This document shows, one piece after another, positions 1-41,854 of a DNA stretch of 64,000 bases. The notes beneath the pieces are model-generated. The model saw only the letters and a program-made list of their open reading frames with translations, was not told where the DNA came from and ran no database searches. The position numbers were made by a program, and so were the translations under genes. Within the stretch, counting starts at the first letter, position 1. Every line of letters begins with the position of its first letter. The DNA comes from Mycobacterium sp. 050128. GTDB lineage: Bacteria; Actinomycetota; Actinomycetes; Mycobacteriales; Mycobacteriaceae. The stretch lies in contig NZ_JAZGLW010000001.1 of assembly GCF_036409155.1 (NCBI RefSeq), positions 1,860,001 through 1,924,000 of the forward strand, in the 5' to 3' direction.

Positions 1-23
1 GACCCGATGGAGGGAGAGATCCG

Positions 24-410
24 ATGGCCAGCGTGAAGTGGTTGGAAACGCCTGAGGCACATGACTTTCCGGCAGCTTGCGATTACCTTGACCTACTCGC
101 TGACCCGCCGACGGTCAAGAAGCTGGCGAAACGGCTGCAGACCGGATCGGTGACGCATAAGAAGGCCAAGGACATCCTGCGGGCCGCGCAGCTGAGCCTG
201 TTACCCGTCGATAACCCACATGTCGCCGCCGACCTCAGCAAGATCGAGAAAGGCATTGCGCTGTCGCCGATCCTGCTGGTGCGCGGTGACATCGTGTCGG
301 GTGTTCCGCTGCAGATCGCCGACGGCTATCACCGCGTCTGCGCGAGCTATCACTCCGATGAGAACACCGATATTCCGGTGATCCTGGCCCGACTGACCCA
401 CCAGCAGTAG
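24..410 (+). CDS. Hypothetical protein, ParB/sulfiredoxin-like fold suspected
   Basis: 128 residues, cytoplasmic, with no signal peptide or membrane segment. The ATG follows a purine-rich ribosome site (ggagggag) about 8 bases upstream. The C-terminal half has a stretch reading ILLVRGDIV...PLQIADGYHRVCA, which resembles the nucleotide-binding loop of ParB-like nuclease or sulfiredoxin folds (an I-x-DG-x-HR-x-x-A pattern). The N-terminal half is helical with many Lys/Ala and no motif I recognise. The next gene starts 17 bases downstream in the same direction, so the two may be co-transcribed. No biochemical role can be assigned; the fold guess rests on one short motif. Confidence 0.7.
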   Translation: MASVKWLETPEAHDFPAACDYLDLLADPPTVKKLAKRLQTGSVTHKKAKDILRAAQLSLLPVDNPHVAADLSKIEKGIALSPILLVRGDIVSGVPLQIADGYHRVCASYHSDENTDIPVILARLTHQQ

Positions 411-426
411 CGCTTCCGGCGAGTGC

Positions 427-1182
427 TTGAGTGTCCTTGTGATAGAGATCCAGACTGTTGGTTCGGTGCGGGTGTTGACCCTGTCGTCGGGGCGCGTCAA
501 CGCCCTCGATGTGGACGTGCTCGAAGAGCTGACCCGAACCTTTCGCGAAGTGCAGGAGTCGGGCAACGGTCCGCTGGTCGTCACCGGCGCCGGCCGGGTG
601 TTTTCCGCCGGGGTCGACCTGAACCGCGTGGTCGAGGGCGGCCGTGACTACACCGATCGGCTGGTTCCGGCGCTGTCTGACGCGTTCGACGCGCTGTTCA
701 ACTTTCCGTGGCCGACCGTGGCCGCCATCAACGGCGCCGCGATCGCCGGCGGGTGTGTGCTGGCGTGTGCCTGCGATCGCCGGCTGATCGGACTCGAAGC
801 CGGTATCGGTGCGGCCGAGGTTCGCGTCGGTGTCTCATTCCCGGTCGCCGCGCTGGAAGTGATGCGTTATGCCTGCGGGGACCGCACCGAGGAAGTGCTG
901 CTCGGCGCCCGCACCTACAAGGGGCCCGACGCGATCGCCCGTGGGCTGGCCCACCGCATCGTCACCGACGACCTGATCGAGGCTGCGGTCGGCGAGGCCG
1001 CCGAGCTTGGCGAGCTGCCGGTCGAGGCCTATCGCGATACGAAGGCTCAGCTGCGCGCCCCGGCCGTGGCGCGGATTCGTCAAGGCGCCGCTACCGACGC
1101 CGACGTGCGCCAGCTGTGGGGTTCAGACGAGACGCAGCAGCGCCTGGCCGCCTACGTGGAAGGCCTTAAACGCCGCGACTGA
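427..1182 (+). CDS. Enoyl-CoA hydratase/isomerase (crotonase) family protein
   Basis: 251 residues, close to the usual crotonase length. The start is taken as TTG at 427; a GTG four codons on (439) is an alternative. The oxyanion-hole segments are present: FSAGVDL near residue 60 and INGAAIAGGC near 101-110. In classical enoyl-CoA hydratase two Glu residues act on water. Here the first position is Val111 (GGCVLA, where hydratases usually have GGCELA), whereas the second Glu is kept (AAEVRVG, Glu131). The enzyme therefore probably acts on an acyl-CoA but may be an isomerase or another crotonase reaction rather than a hydratase. Its stop codon directly abuts that of the convergent lucA with no intergenic space. 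The specific substrate is unknown. Confidence 0.85.
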   Translation: MSVLVIEIQTVGSVRVLTLSSGRVNALDVDVLEELTRTFREVQESGNGPLVVTGAGRVFSAGVDLNRVVEGGRDYTDRLVPALSDAFDALFNFPWPTVAAINGAAIAGGCVLACACDRRLIGLEAGIGAAEVRVGVSFPVAALEVMRYACGDRTEEVLLGARTYKGPDAIARGLAHRIVTDDLIEAAVGEAAELGELPVEAYRDTKAQLRAPAVARIRQGAATDADVRQLWGSDETQQRLAAYVEGLKRRD

Positions 1183-2016
1183 TCACTCGTCGAGCGCGAC
1201 GCCGCCGCGGGTGCGCCTGCGCCGCATGCGATGCGAGCCCTTGCCCTCCGGGCGACGGTTGCGCAGCCCGGGGCGAGTTTCCTCGGTGTCCTCGCTGGCC
1301 TCGTCGGACGGCTCGGCGTCGTCGGCTTCCTCGGCTTCCTCGGATTCCGCGTCGTCGTCGGTCGCCGGCTTCTCGGCTTTGACGGCGTCGACAGCTTTCG
1401 CGGTGGGGTCGGCGGGTTCTGCTGCGGGCCCTGCGGCCGGTGCCGGCTCGGCTTCGTCGGATTCCGTGTCGTCGGCTTCGGCGGCTTCCTCGGCGTCCGC
1501 CTCGTCGGCTTCGGCGGCTTCCTCGGCGTCCTTCTTACGGCGCAGCCGACGCTTCTTGGGCTCCTTCGCCTTGATCGGCTTCGGCGCAGGAGGCGGCAAC
1601 TCGGCGACAAACGACAGATAGAACGCGAAAAATCCGAGCAGGGCAATCGCGGCGGCGGCGCCGTAGATCCCGAAAAGATACTGTCCGGCAGCGTCCAGGC
1701 TGAGCCAGATCTCGCTGATCGCGGTGCCGATGATCAGCACCCCGGCCAGCACGTGGCCCACGATCGACCAGACCCGGAGCGTCAGGGCCATCTGCGGGGT
1801 GCCGAGCTCCGGCTTGCGGGTCCGCAGGTGAGTGAACACCACGGGCAGCGCGGCCAGCGCGATCAGCGCGCCCGCGCCGATGCGGCCCGCCATTCCCAGT
1901 CCGCGCGATGTGTCGCCCATCAACTCGGACCAGCGGGGCAACACGCAGAGGAAATAGAGGACGCCGGCACCGATCGAAAACACCAAGTGCCACGGTATGG
2001 CGACCTTGCGGCCCAT
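1183..2016 (-). CDS. lucA: LucA-like membrane protein with long acidic tail
   Basis: 277 residues. Four hydrophobic segments occupy roughly residues 8-26, 44-62, 80-105 and 115-138. A basic patch (PKKRRLRRKK) follows, then about 120 residues of low-complexity Ala/Glu/Asp and a basic C terminus (RMRRRRTRGG). Position beside tRNA-Ser, ffs and aspC matches Rv3723, named LucA (lipid uptake coordinator A) in M. tuberculosis, where it stabilises the Mce1 and Mce4 fatty-acid and cholesterol importers by binding their subunits. Family assignment rests on the N-terminal sequence I recall and on gene order. The charged tail is probably cytoplasmic and variable between species. It converges on the crotonase gene with zero spacing. 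Confidence 0.8.
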   Translation of the reverse strand: MGRKVAIPWHLVFSIGAGVLYFLCVLPRWSELMGDTSRGLGMAGRIGAGALIALAALPVVFTHLRTRKPELGTPQMALTLRVWSIVGHVLAGVLIIGTAISEIWLSLDAAGQYLFGIYGAAAAIALLGFFAFYLSFVAELPPPAPKPIKAKEPKKRRLRRKKDAEEAAEADEADAEEAAEADDTESDEAEPAPAAGPAAEPADPTAKAVDAVKAEKPATDDDAESEEAEEADDAEPSDEASEDTEETRPGLRNRRPEGKGSHRMRRRRTRGGVALDE

Positions 2017-2117
2017 ACGCCTCCCTCATACTGGTGAGCCCACGTCAGCCTAAAGGCAGCCAAACAGATTCCGAACAACCGTTGGGCCGCGTCTGGAAAC
2101 CGAGTGAACCCGATTTG

Positions 2118-3759
<1,642 letters not shown>

Positions 3760-3866
3760 CTGCCGACGACTGGCCGGACGCAGGACACGGTTTCTGATGG
3801 TCCGACTCCTCAGCGGGACCTGCGGTGCCCGCATCGTCGTCGCACGGCGCCGGTAGCCTGCTGACC

Positions 3867-5771
3867 GTGGCTCTCTACCGCAAGTACCGACCGGCAACCT
3901 TCGCCGAAGTGGTGGGGCAGGAGCACGTCACCGAACCGCTGTCCATCGCGTTGGAAGCCGGCCGGATCAACCACGCGTACCTGTTCTCCGGGCCGCGGGG
4001 ATGCGGAAAGACCTCGTCGGCCCGCATCCTGGCCCGGTCGCTGAACTGCGCGCAGGGACCGACGGCCACCCCGTGCGGGGTGTGCGACTCGTGCCAGGCG
4101 CTGGCGCCCAACGCGCCCGGCAGCATCGACGTGGTGGAACTCGACGCCGCCAGCCACGGCGGCGTGGACGACACCCGCGAACTGCGCGACCGCGCCTTCT
4201 ATGCGCCGGCGCAGTCGCGCTACCGCGTGTTCATCGTCGACGAGGCGCACATGGTGACGACGGCGGGGTTCAACGCGCTGCTCAAGATCGTCGAGGAGCC
4301 GCCCGAGCACCTCATCTTCATCTTCGCCACCACCGAACCGGAGAAGGTGCTCCCGACGATTCGCTCGCGGACCCATCACTACCCGTTCCGGCTACTGCCG
4401 CCGAAAACCATGCGGTCGCTTATCGGGCGGATCTGCGAGCAAGAGGGCGTCGTCGTCGACGACGCGGTGTACCCGTTGGTCATCCGCGCGGGCGGCGGCT
4501 CACCGCGCGACACCCTCTCCGTGCTCGATCAGTTGGTGGCCGGCTCCGACAACGATCACCTGACGTACCCGCGGGCGCTGGGGCTGCTGGGCGCCACCGA
4601 CGTGGCGCTGATCGACGACGCCGTCGACGCGTTGGCCGCAGGGGATGCCGCGGCGATGTTCGGCGCGGTCGAAGCGGTGATCGACGCGGGCCACGACCCG
4701 CGACGTTTCGCCGTCGACCTGTTGGAGCGATTCCGCGATCTGATTGTGCTGCAAGCGGTTCCGGATGCGGCGAGCCGCGGTGTGGTGGACGCGCCCGAGG
4801 ATGTGTTGGACCGGATGCGTGAGCAGGCGGCGCGCATCGGCCCGGCGACGCTGACCCGCTACGCCGAGGTGGTGCAGGCCGGCCTGGGCGAGATGCGCGG
4901 CGCGACGGCGCCGCGCCTGCTGCTCGAGGTCGTCTGCGCCCGCTTACTGCTGCCCTCGGCCAGCGACGCGGAATCGGCTCTGCTGCATCGTGTCGAGCGG
5001 ATCGAGACCCGGCTGGCCATGTCCATACCCGCCGGCGAGGCGCCCCCCGCCGACGCACCCGCCAGGCGGGCCGAGTCGGTTGCCCGGCCGGCCGCACGCC
5101 GAACGGTCGAAGCCAAGCCCGGCGAGCCGAAGCGCGAGCCGGCCCCCGAACCGGACGCGGCACCGCCCCCCGAACCCGCGCCGCCGCCCGATCCGGTGCC
5201 GAATCCCGAACACGCTCCGGCACCGGAACCCGAATCACCTTCTGCCCCGGGCGAACCCAATGCCGCCGCGGTGCGAACGATGTGGCCGACGGTACGCGAC
5301 AAGGTGCGCGAGCGTAGCCGCACCACCGAGGTGATGCTGGCCGGCGCCACCGTACGTGCCGTGGAGGGCGACACCCTGGTGCTCACGCACGAGTCGGCGC
5401 CGTTGGCCAAGCGACTGTCCGAACAGCGCAACGCCGACGTCATCGCCGACGCACTCAAGGACGCGCTGGGCGTGAACTGGCGGGTCCGTTGCGACGCCGG
5501 CTCCCCGGGGTCGGCACCGGCCGCGGCGCCGCCTCCCAGCAACGCGGTTGCGCCCGCACCCCCTCGCCGGAGAGTCGTGCCGCCACCCGCCGAGGACGAG
5601 GCACCCGTAAGCGACGCTGCCGCTGCGGAATCCGTGCAACGTGACGAAGAAGAACACATGCTTGCCGAAGCCGGTCGCAGCGACCCGTCGGCACCGCGCC
5701 GCGACCCCGAAGAGGCCGCACTCGAACTACTGCAGAACGAACTGGGCGCGCGCCGGATCGACGGGGACTGA
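3867..5771 (+). CDS. dnaX: DNA polymerase III subunit gamma/tau
   Basis: 634 residues from a GTG at 3867 (VALYRKYRPATF), the start that matches the family N terminus; in-frame upstream codons are ignored. This is the clamp-loader ATPase of the replisome. Walker A is GPRGCGKTSSA near residue 45, a zinc-binding cysteine cluster (CAQG...CGVCDSC) follows near 64-79, Walker B is VFIVDEAH and the sensor 1 region is IFATTEP. The C-terminal part has a long Pro/Glu/Ala linker (roughly residues 385-460) before the tau-specific region and the end ALELLQNELGARRI. I see no slippery A-run that would argue for programmed frameshifting to gamma. It converges on the methyltransferase gene with a 6-base gap. 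Confidence 0.97.
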   Translation: MALYRKYRPATFAEVVGQEHVTEPLSIALEAGRINHAYLFSGPRGCGKTSSARILARSLNCAQGPTATPCGVCDSCQALAPNAPGSIDVVELDAASHGGVDDTRELRDRAFYAPAQSRYRVFIVDEAHMVTTAGFNALLKIVEEPPEHLIFIFATTEPEKVLPTIRSRTHHYPFRLLPPKTMRSLIGRICEQEGVVVDDAVYPLVIRAGGGSPRDTLSVLDQLVAGSDNDHLTYPRALGLLGATDVALIDDAVDALAAGDAAAMFGAVEAVIDAGHDPRRFAVDLLERFRDLIVLQAVPDAASRGVVDAPEDVLDRMREQAARIGPATLTRYAEVVQAGLGEMRGATAPRLLLEVVCARLLLPSASDAESALLHRVERIETRLAMSIPAGEAPPADAPARRAESVARPAARRTVEAKPGEPKREPAPEPDAAPPPEPAPPPDPVPNPEHAPAPEPESPSAPGEPNAAAVRTMWPTVRDKVRERSRTTEVMLAGATVRAVEGDTLVLTHESAPLAKRLSEQRNADVIADALKDALGVNWRVRCDAGSPGSAPAAAPPPSNAVAPAPPRRRVVPPPAEDEAPVSDAAAAESVQRDEEEHMLAEAGRSDPSAPRRDPEEAALELLQNELGARRIDGD

Positions 5772-5777
5772 GCCCCG

Positions 5778-7088
5778 CTAAGGTCGCCACCACGGGCGCA
5801 GCGGCAGATTGTCGGCGCCGCGGCGCTCCACGTTGGCGGCCAGGACGTGATGGAGCTGAAGGTTGTTCTCGTCGAACGCAACTCGTGACGCCGCCATATA
5901 AAGTCCCCACACCTTGGCGACGGCAAGACCCACTTCCTCAACCGCCTCGTCCCAGTGCTCGACGAGGTTGCGGCACCAGTCGCGCAACGTCATCGCGTAG
6001 TGGTGTCGGAAGTTCTCCGTGTGCAGCACCTCGAAACCCGAGTCCTGAATGTCGGTCATGATGCGTCCCGAACCGGTCAGCTCGCCGTCGGGGAAGACGT
6101 AGCGGTCGGTGAAACCGCCCGCAAACGTGTGCTGCTCGTTGTCGTGACGGGTGATGCAGTGGTTGAGCAGCAGACCACCGGTGCGCAGCTTCGACTTGAG
6201 GAAAGCGAAATAGCTCGGGTAATTCTTCACCCCGATGTGCTCGGTTAGCCCGATCGACGAAACGGCGTCAAAGCCCGACTCCAGCACGTCGCGGTAGTCG
6301 CAGTGGCGCACCTCGGCCAAGTCGGCGAGGCCTTCGTCCTCGATCGCTTTTTGCGCCCACTTCGCCTGTTCGGCCGACAGCGTCGCGCCGATGGCCCGCA
6401 CGCCGTGGCGAGCGGCGTACCGCACCATTCCGCCCCAGCCGCATCCCACGTCGAGCAACCGGTCGCCCGGTTGCAGGTTGAGCTTCTCGAAGATCAGCCG
6501 GTACTTGTTGTCTTGCGCCTCTTCCAGAGTCGCGTCGGCGTTCGCATACACCGCGCAGGTGTAGGTCATCGACGGCCCCAGCACCCATTCGTAGAACCTG
6601 TTGGATACGTCGTAGTGGTGATGGATGGCTCCCGCGTCGCGGGACTTGCTGTGCAGCACGCCTTCTGCGAACCGGCGCCACCGCGGCGGCGTTTCCAGCG
6701 CCGGCGGAGCAATCGGCACCAGATGCTCGATGCCGATCGAGCGGATCAACTGAGCCAGGGTCCACGCCGACGGCCGCTTGAAATCCACGCGGTCGGCCAG
6801 CATTCGGAGCAGCTCGTAGGGATCGCCCGGATGCACGCCGATGGGCTGCAGGTCGCCCGAGATGTACGCGCGGGCGATGCCGAGCTCGCCGGGCGCCGTC
6901 GCCAGGTAGGTAGTGCCACGCGGTGAGCAAAGGTCCAGTCCCAGCGTGGCGTCGGCGCTGCCGGCTGTGCTGCCGTCGTACGCGGTGAACTTGAGTGGGT
7001 GCCCGCCGCTCGCGGTGAAGATGGCCAGCACCTCGGCCAGGTTCAGCTTGCCCGTAATGGAGTGGTCGGGCTCCTTGGTCGTCGTCAT
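5778..7088 (-). CDS. Cyclopropane-fatty-acid-synthase-like SAM methyltransferase (Rv3720 type)
   Basis: 436 residues. The Cfa family core is intact: HHYDVSNRFYEWVLGPSMTYTCA near residue 165, the SAM-binding motif LLDVGCGWGGMV near 222, and GLTEHIG containing the Glu used for bicarbonate binding in cyclopropane synthases. It should transfer a methyl group from SAM to the double bond of a phospholipid acyl chain. Its ATG overlaps the stop of the upstream FAD-linked gene by four bases (ATGA), so the two are translationally coupled. A Cfa-like enzyme paired with an FAD oxidase-fold protein is the arrangement of TmsB/TmsA (BfaB/BfaA), which make 10-methyl (tuberculostearic-type) acids; that product is inferred, not shown. 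Confidence 0.9.
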   Translation of the reverse strand: MTTTKEPDHSITGKLNLAEVLAIFTASGGHPLKFTAYDGSTAGSADATLGLDLCSPRGTTYLATAPGELGIARAYISGDLQPIGVHPGDPYELLRMLADRVDFKRPSAWTLAQLIRSIGIEHLVPIAPPALETPPRWRRFAEGVLHSKSRDAGAIHHHYDVSNRFYEWVLGPSMTYTCAVYANADATLEEAQDNKYRLIFEKLNLQPGDRLLDVGCGWGGMVRYAARHGVRAIGATLSAEQAKWAQKAIEDEGLADLAEVRHCDYRDVLESGFDAVSSIGLTEHIGVKNYPSYFAFLKSKLRTGGLLLNHCITRHDNEQHTFAGGFTDRYVFPDGELTGSGRIMTDIQDSGFEVLHTENFRHHYAMTLRDWCRNLVEHWDEAVEEVGLAVAKVWGLYMAASRVAFDENNLQLHHVLAANVERRGADNLPLRPWWRP

Positions 7089-8476
7089 CGCCGTTGCACC
7101 GCCTTTGCATAGAGATCGAGCAGACGAGAGTCGGGATCGTAGGACTTTTTGACCGTCTTGTAGGCCTCGCCGCCGTACAGCTGGTCGAATTCCTCACGGG
7201 TGTAGAAGGAGTCGGAGTACAACGACTTGTGCCCGTCGAGCTCACTGACCTTAGCCTCGATCGCGCGGTTGGTAATCCCCACACCGTCACCGGCAGGCAC
7301 CGAGGACCAAAATCCGATGTTGACGTAGCTGACCTCCGCCGGCATCGGATACAGCGGCCAGCCGTCGTGATCACGAAGCCTTAACGGGCACAACCAGATC
7401 GGCGTGATCGGGACGTTGTCCAGAAACCACTCCAGGAATTCGCAGCAGCGCCCGATCGGCACCTCGACGTCCTGGACTACCCGCTCCCGGGCCGGACGCC
7501 CATGGTGGGCCTCGATCCGGTCGGAAATCCCGAACCGGCGATCCATCGCCACGAGCTTGGAGTAAACGCTGCTACGCCGGTAGCGGCGCGGCCACCAGCG
7601 GCGCAGCGCAGGGTTCTGGACGCCGAATGCGCCTGAGCACCAGAACCAGTCGGTGTCCCAGCGCCAGAAATAGTCGTGCATCGTCAGCCGGTCGTCTTTG
7701 GTGTCCGCCGGGCCCGCGGCGTCGTGCTGCATCGACTGGTAGTAGATGTTTTTTCCGGTGTAGTCGCTGACCGGTCCCGGGGTGGTGGTGCGCCGGGCAA
7801 CGCACAGGTAGCTCTCGTCGGGACCGAAGACCACGCCGTCCAGATAATCGACCGGGGTTCCGTCATGCCCGCCGGTGTCGATGATGCGTTCGGCGGCCGC
7901 GACCAGTTCGGGCAATGAGTGGAATCGGATGTGCCGCAACGCCACAAACGGCGCGATCGGTTCGAGCTCGATCCGCAGCCTCGTCGAATAACCCAATGTT
8001 CCATAGGAATTGGGAAAAGCCCGGAATAGGTCGCAGTGCTGATCGCGCGATGCGGTGAGTAATTCGCCGGCGCCGGTGAGGATATCCATTTCCAGCACCG
8101 ATTCGTGTGGCAAACCGTTGCGGAACGACGCCGATTCGATGCCCAGGCCGCTGACCGCGCCGCCGAGCGTAATGGTCTTGAGCTGCGGAACGACCAGTGG
8201 CGACAGGCCATAGGGCAGGGTCGCCGCCACCAAATCCTGATAGGTGCACATGCCGGCGACATCGGCGGTGCGGGCTTCGGGATCGACACTCAGGACGCCG
8301 GTCAGTCCCGAGGTGTCCAGGCCGCGGGCATCGCGTTTAGTGCGGGCGCGGAACAGGTTTGACGTGGGCTTGGCGAGCCGGACCGCGGACGTCACGGGGA
8401 TGGAGCGATAACTCGCCATCAACCGATCGACGCCCGACGTGTGAGCCGAGTGTGCAGATCCTGAGCCTGGCACCAC
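7085..8476 (-). CDS. FAD-linked oxidase-fold protein (Rv3719 type)
   Basis: 463 residues from a GTG at 8476 (second GTG adjacent). A longer open frame exists upstream, but this start gives the length I recall for Rv3719 (about 470). The FAD_binding_4 (PCMH-type) domain is visible in DVAGMCTYQDLVAATLPYG and LGGAVSGLGIESASFRNG, near residues 85-140. The C-terminal half resembles DHCR24/DWF1-like reductases. It overlaps the Cfa-like gene by four bases, suggesting a two-enzyme pathway in which this protein reduces the methylene-fatty-acyl intermediate (inference from the TmsA/TmsB model). About 70 bases separate it from the divergent SRPBCC gene. Confidence 0.88.
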   Translation of the reverse strand: MVPGSGSAHSAHTSGVDRLMASYRSIPVTSAVRLAKPTSNLFRARTKRDARGLDTSGLTGVLSVDPEARTADVAGMCTYQDLVAATLPYGLSPLVVPQLKTITLGGAVSGLGIESASFRNGLPHESVLEMDILTGAGELLTASRDQHCDLFRAFPNSYGTLGYSTRLRIELEPIAPFVALRHIRFHSLPELVAAAERIIDTGGHDGTPVDYLDGVVFGPDESYLCVARRTTTPGPVSDYTGKNIYYQSMQHDAAGPADTKDDRLTMHDYFWRWDTDWFWCSGAFGVQNPALRRWWPRRYRRSSVYSKLVAMDRRFGISDRIEAHHGRPARERVVQDVEVPIGRCCEFLEWFLDNVPITPIWLCPLRLRDHDGWPLYPMPAEVSYVNIGFWSSVPAGDGVGITNRAIEAKVSELDGHKSLYSDSFYTREEFDQLYGGEAYKTVKKSYDPDSRLLDLYAKAVQRR

Positions 8477-8548
8477 ATATACCCTAGTCTTCGACCACAC
8501 CCCGTGCACCCGCTCGCGAGCGGCATCACAGCAGAGGAGTCGCGCCTG

Positions 8549-8986
8549 ATGGCACAGGTCAGCGCAGCCAGCACCATCTTGATCGACGTCGAGCCCGGGG
8601 CCACGCTCGCCGCGGTGGCGGATTACCAGACCGTCCGCCCGAAGATCCTGTCCCCGCACTACAGCGAATACCAGGTGCTGCAGGGCGGCCAGGGACAGGG
8701 CACCGTCGTCAAGTGGAAGCTTCAGGCCACCAAATCCCGGAGTCGCGACGTGCAGGCAACGGTCGATGTCGCCGGCCACAGCGTCATCGAGAAGGACGCG
8801 AACTCGTCGATGATCACCAACTGGACGGTGGCTCCGGCGGGACCCGGATCTAGCGTGACCGTCAAAACCAGCTGGACGGGCGCGGGCGGCGTCAAGGGCT
8901 TTTTCGAAAAGACGTTTGCACCCTTGGGACTGAAGAAAATTCAGGGTGAGGTACTGGCGAACTTGAAGAAGGAGCTCGAAGGCTAG
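8549..8986 (+). CDS. SRPBCC-family protein (Rv3718c type)
   Basis: 145 residues starting MAQVSAASTILID at the ATG at 8549, preceded by agaggag. The pattern of an N-terminal strand, YQTVRPKIL, long beta stretches and a C-terminal amphipathic helix (IQGEVLANLKKELEG) fits the START-like SRPBCC/polyketide-cyclase fold, which binds hydrophobic ligands in a central cavity. No catalytic residues can be named. It is divergent from the FAD-linked gene, so the 72-base gap must hold both promoters. Its stop codon lies three bases from the stop of the convergent giant NRPS gene. The ligand is unknown. Confidence 0.85.
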   Translation: MAQVSAASTILIDVEPGATLAAVADYQTVRPKILSPHYSEYQVLQGGQGQGTVVKWKLQATKSRSRDVQATVDVAGHSVIEKDANSSMITNWTVAPAGPGSSVTVKTSWTGAGGVKGFFEKTFAPLGLKKIQGEVLANLKKELEG

Positions 8987-8989
8987 GCC

Positions 8990-40144
<31,155 letters not shown>

Positions 40145-40635
40145 CCGGCCCCCTTACCCAAAAGGCTTACGCAATAAGAGCCCTACCCGGTGCCGGCTCT
40201 CGCAGCCGTATGTCGGTGCAAGAGCGTGCGATGCAGTCGAAAATAACCGCGCGGGTCGCCTTGTGGTGAACCGCTTACCCGCAGGCAGTGACGTACGCGA
40301 ATGCCCACCTCGGGCGGTCCTGCTGGTCGTCGTTGACCCTGACGAAGTCGTCGTCGGCGGATTGTTGCTCACCGGTTCTCCCCGCACGTCTAATCGACAT
40401 GAGTGGAACAAACCCTAGTGGACTAAAACTGGCTCCAACAGGGGATTCGGCAAAGTTCCTACTGTTAGCTGGGTGTTGGCCGTAATTTTCGGGCAGGCGA
40501 GTCGGCACAACGAATCTGCCGGGGCCGCAAACGATCTGGCCTCCCGACAGCCCAAGCCAGGGGTCCCGCAGAACTAGCGTTCACGCTACCGGCTGTAAGG
40601 CATCGCCGCTACCCGAAATCGCGGAACCGCCGCAG
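40145..40635. promoter_or_regulatory. NRPS upstream intergenic region (491 bases)
   Basis: No supportable gene; the short frames here have no homologue I recognise and no good ribosome sites. It must hold the NRPS promoter, read leftward. On the minus strand I see a TANNNT box (TAGGGT, plus positions 40412-40417) with a TTGGAG element 15 bases upstream, and separately GGAAC...GTT spaced 15 bases near 40437-40459, reminiscent of ECF sigma sites but short. Neither is convincing. A small inverted repeat, TAGCGT-TC-ACGCTA at 40575-40588, lies just past the end of ami1 and may help end its transcript. Confidence 0.4.
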
Positions 40636-41397
40636 TCAGCGTGCCTGACCCTGGGTGGCCAGGAAGCCGGCGACGCCACGGACGAGTGCGTCGGCATATT
40701 TCTGCCGGCCATCAGGGGACTCCATCAGCGCCGAATCGACGGGGTTCTTCATGTTGCCGCACTCGACCAGGATCGCGGGGTATTGCGCCAGGTTGAGGCC
40801 GGTCAGGTCCGAGCGTCCGTACAGCCCGCCCTGGCCGATGTAGGTGGACGGCGGGATACCGGCGGCCTGCATCTGGTCGCGCATGATCCGCGCGTACTGC
40901 ACCGACGGTCCGGCCTGCACCTGGTTGAGGGGCGGGGCCGAATAGTTCACATGGAATCCGCGCCCGGACGGCGGGCCGCCGTCGGCGTGGATGCTCAGGA
41001 TCGCGTTGGGCCGCAACGAGTTGGCGACGTTGGCGCGCTCGTCGATGCACGGTCCGAGGGCGTTGTCGTTGCCACGGGACAGGGCGGTCCTGACACCGAG
41101 TGCGGTCAGCACGGCGCGAACCCGCAGCGCGGTGTCCCAGGTGAAGGTGTGTTCCTGGTAACCGCTGTTGGTCGCCGTGCCACTGGTCTGGCAATCCTTG
41201 GTGCCGCCGCGGCCGGTGGTGACCTGCCGGCCGATGGACGCGTCGTTGGCGCCGTTGTGGCCGGGATCGATGAAAACGACCATGCCGGCGATGTTGGATG
41301 GGGTAGCGGTCGCGGTCGGGACGATCAGGGTCGACGCGGCGACCAGCATGCTGATCGCCGTCTTGATTCCGACACGCCTGCTCACTCGTTGATCCAC
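40636..41397 (-). CDS. ami1: N-acetylmuramoyl-L-alanine amidase Ami1
   Basis: 253 residues with an N-terminal signal peptide (hydrophobic from about 10 to 30, cleavage likely after TATA). The Amidase_3 fold has the zinc ligands His47 (DPGHNG), Glu82 (GYQEHTF) and His137 (SIHADG), and the catalytic Glu212 (LVECGN). It is secreted and cleaves the bond between MurNAc and the stem peptide during cell separation and peptidoglycan turnover. The orthologue is Rv3717, which lacks the usual cell-wall-binding domain, as does this protein. The N terminus is about 12 residues longer than the M. tuberculosis version as I recall it, so a start slightly downstream (GTG, VSRRVG) is possible. Confidence 0.93.
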   Translation of the reverse strand: MDQRVSRRVGIKTAISMLVAASTLIVPTATATPSNIAGMVVFIDPGHNGANDASIGRQVTTGRGGTKDCQTSGTATNSGYQEHTFTWDTALRVRAVLTALGVRTALSRGNDNALGPCIDERANVANSLRPNAILSIHADGGPPSGRGFHVNYSAPPLNQVQAGPSVQYARIMRDQMQAAGIPPSTYIGQGGLYGRSDLTGLNLAQYPAILVECGNMKNPVDSALMESPDGRQKYADALVRGVAGFLATQGQAR

Positions 41398-41495
41398 GGC
41401 GCAAAGGTAACGTCGCGCGGTCTACGCTGGGTGTTTCGAATCGCCGGACATCCACAGGCGAAACCAACTCGAGACCAAGATGCGAAGGGATTGTC

Positions 41496-41846
41496 ATGCA
41501 ACCCGGAGGCGATATGTCGGCGCTGCTCGCTCAGGCGCAGCAGATGCAGCAAAAGCTAATGGAAGCTCAGCAACTGCTCGCGAACGCCGAGATCCGCGGC
41601 CAGGCGGGTGGCGGCCTGGTCGAGGCAATCGTCAAAGGCAGCGGCGAGGTCGTCGCGGTCAAGATCGATCCATCGGTCGTCGACCCCTCGGACGTCGAGA
41701 CGTTGCAGGACTTGATCGTCGGCGCCATGGTGGATGCCTCCAAGCAGGTCACCAAGATGGCACAGGAGCAGCTGGGATCGCTGACCGCCGGCTTGAGCGC
41801 GCCGCCCGCGCCACCGGCCCCACCGACGCAGATGCCGGGGCTCTGA
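41496..41846 (+). CDS. ebfC: YbaB/EbfC nucleoid-associated protein
   Basis: 116 residues. The typical EbfC features are present: a Gln/Met-rich N-terminal helix ([16 protein letters not shown]), a central beta region [23 protein letters not shown], and a helix [19 protein letters not shown]. The C-terminal tail is Pro/Ala-rich. The family binds DNA as a dimer and is nearly always next to recR. The recR ATG follows eight bases after this stop, so the two form an operon. Rv3716c is the orthologue. Confidence 0.93.
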   Translation: MQPGGDMSALLAQAQQMQQKLMEAQQLLANAEIRGQAGGGLVEAIVKGSGEVVAVKIDPSVVDPSDVETLQDLIVGAMVDASKQVTKMAQEQLGSLTAGLSAPPAPPAPPTQMPGL

Positions 41847-41854
41847 CCTCCCAG

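Noticed and set aside
1231..2037. 268-codon plus-strand frame opposite lucA
   Set aside because: It mirrors the Ala/Glu-rich low-complexity tail of lucA and has no credible start or protein motif.
40154..40508. Short frames in the NRPS upstream gap (minus 40154-40411 and 40275-40508, plus 39987-40418)
   Set aside because: No ribosome site, no recognisable protein features, and overlapping frames on both strands; treated as non-coding.
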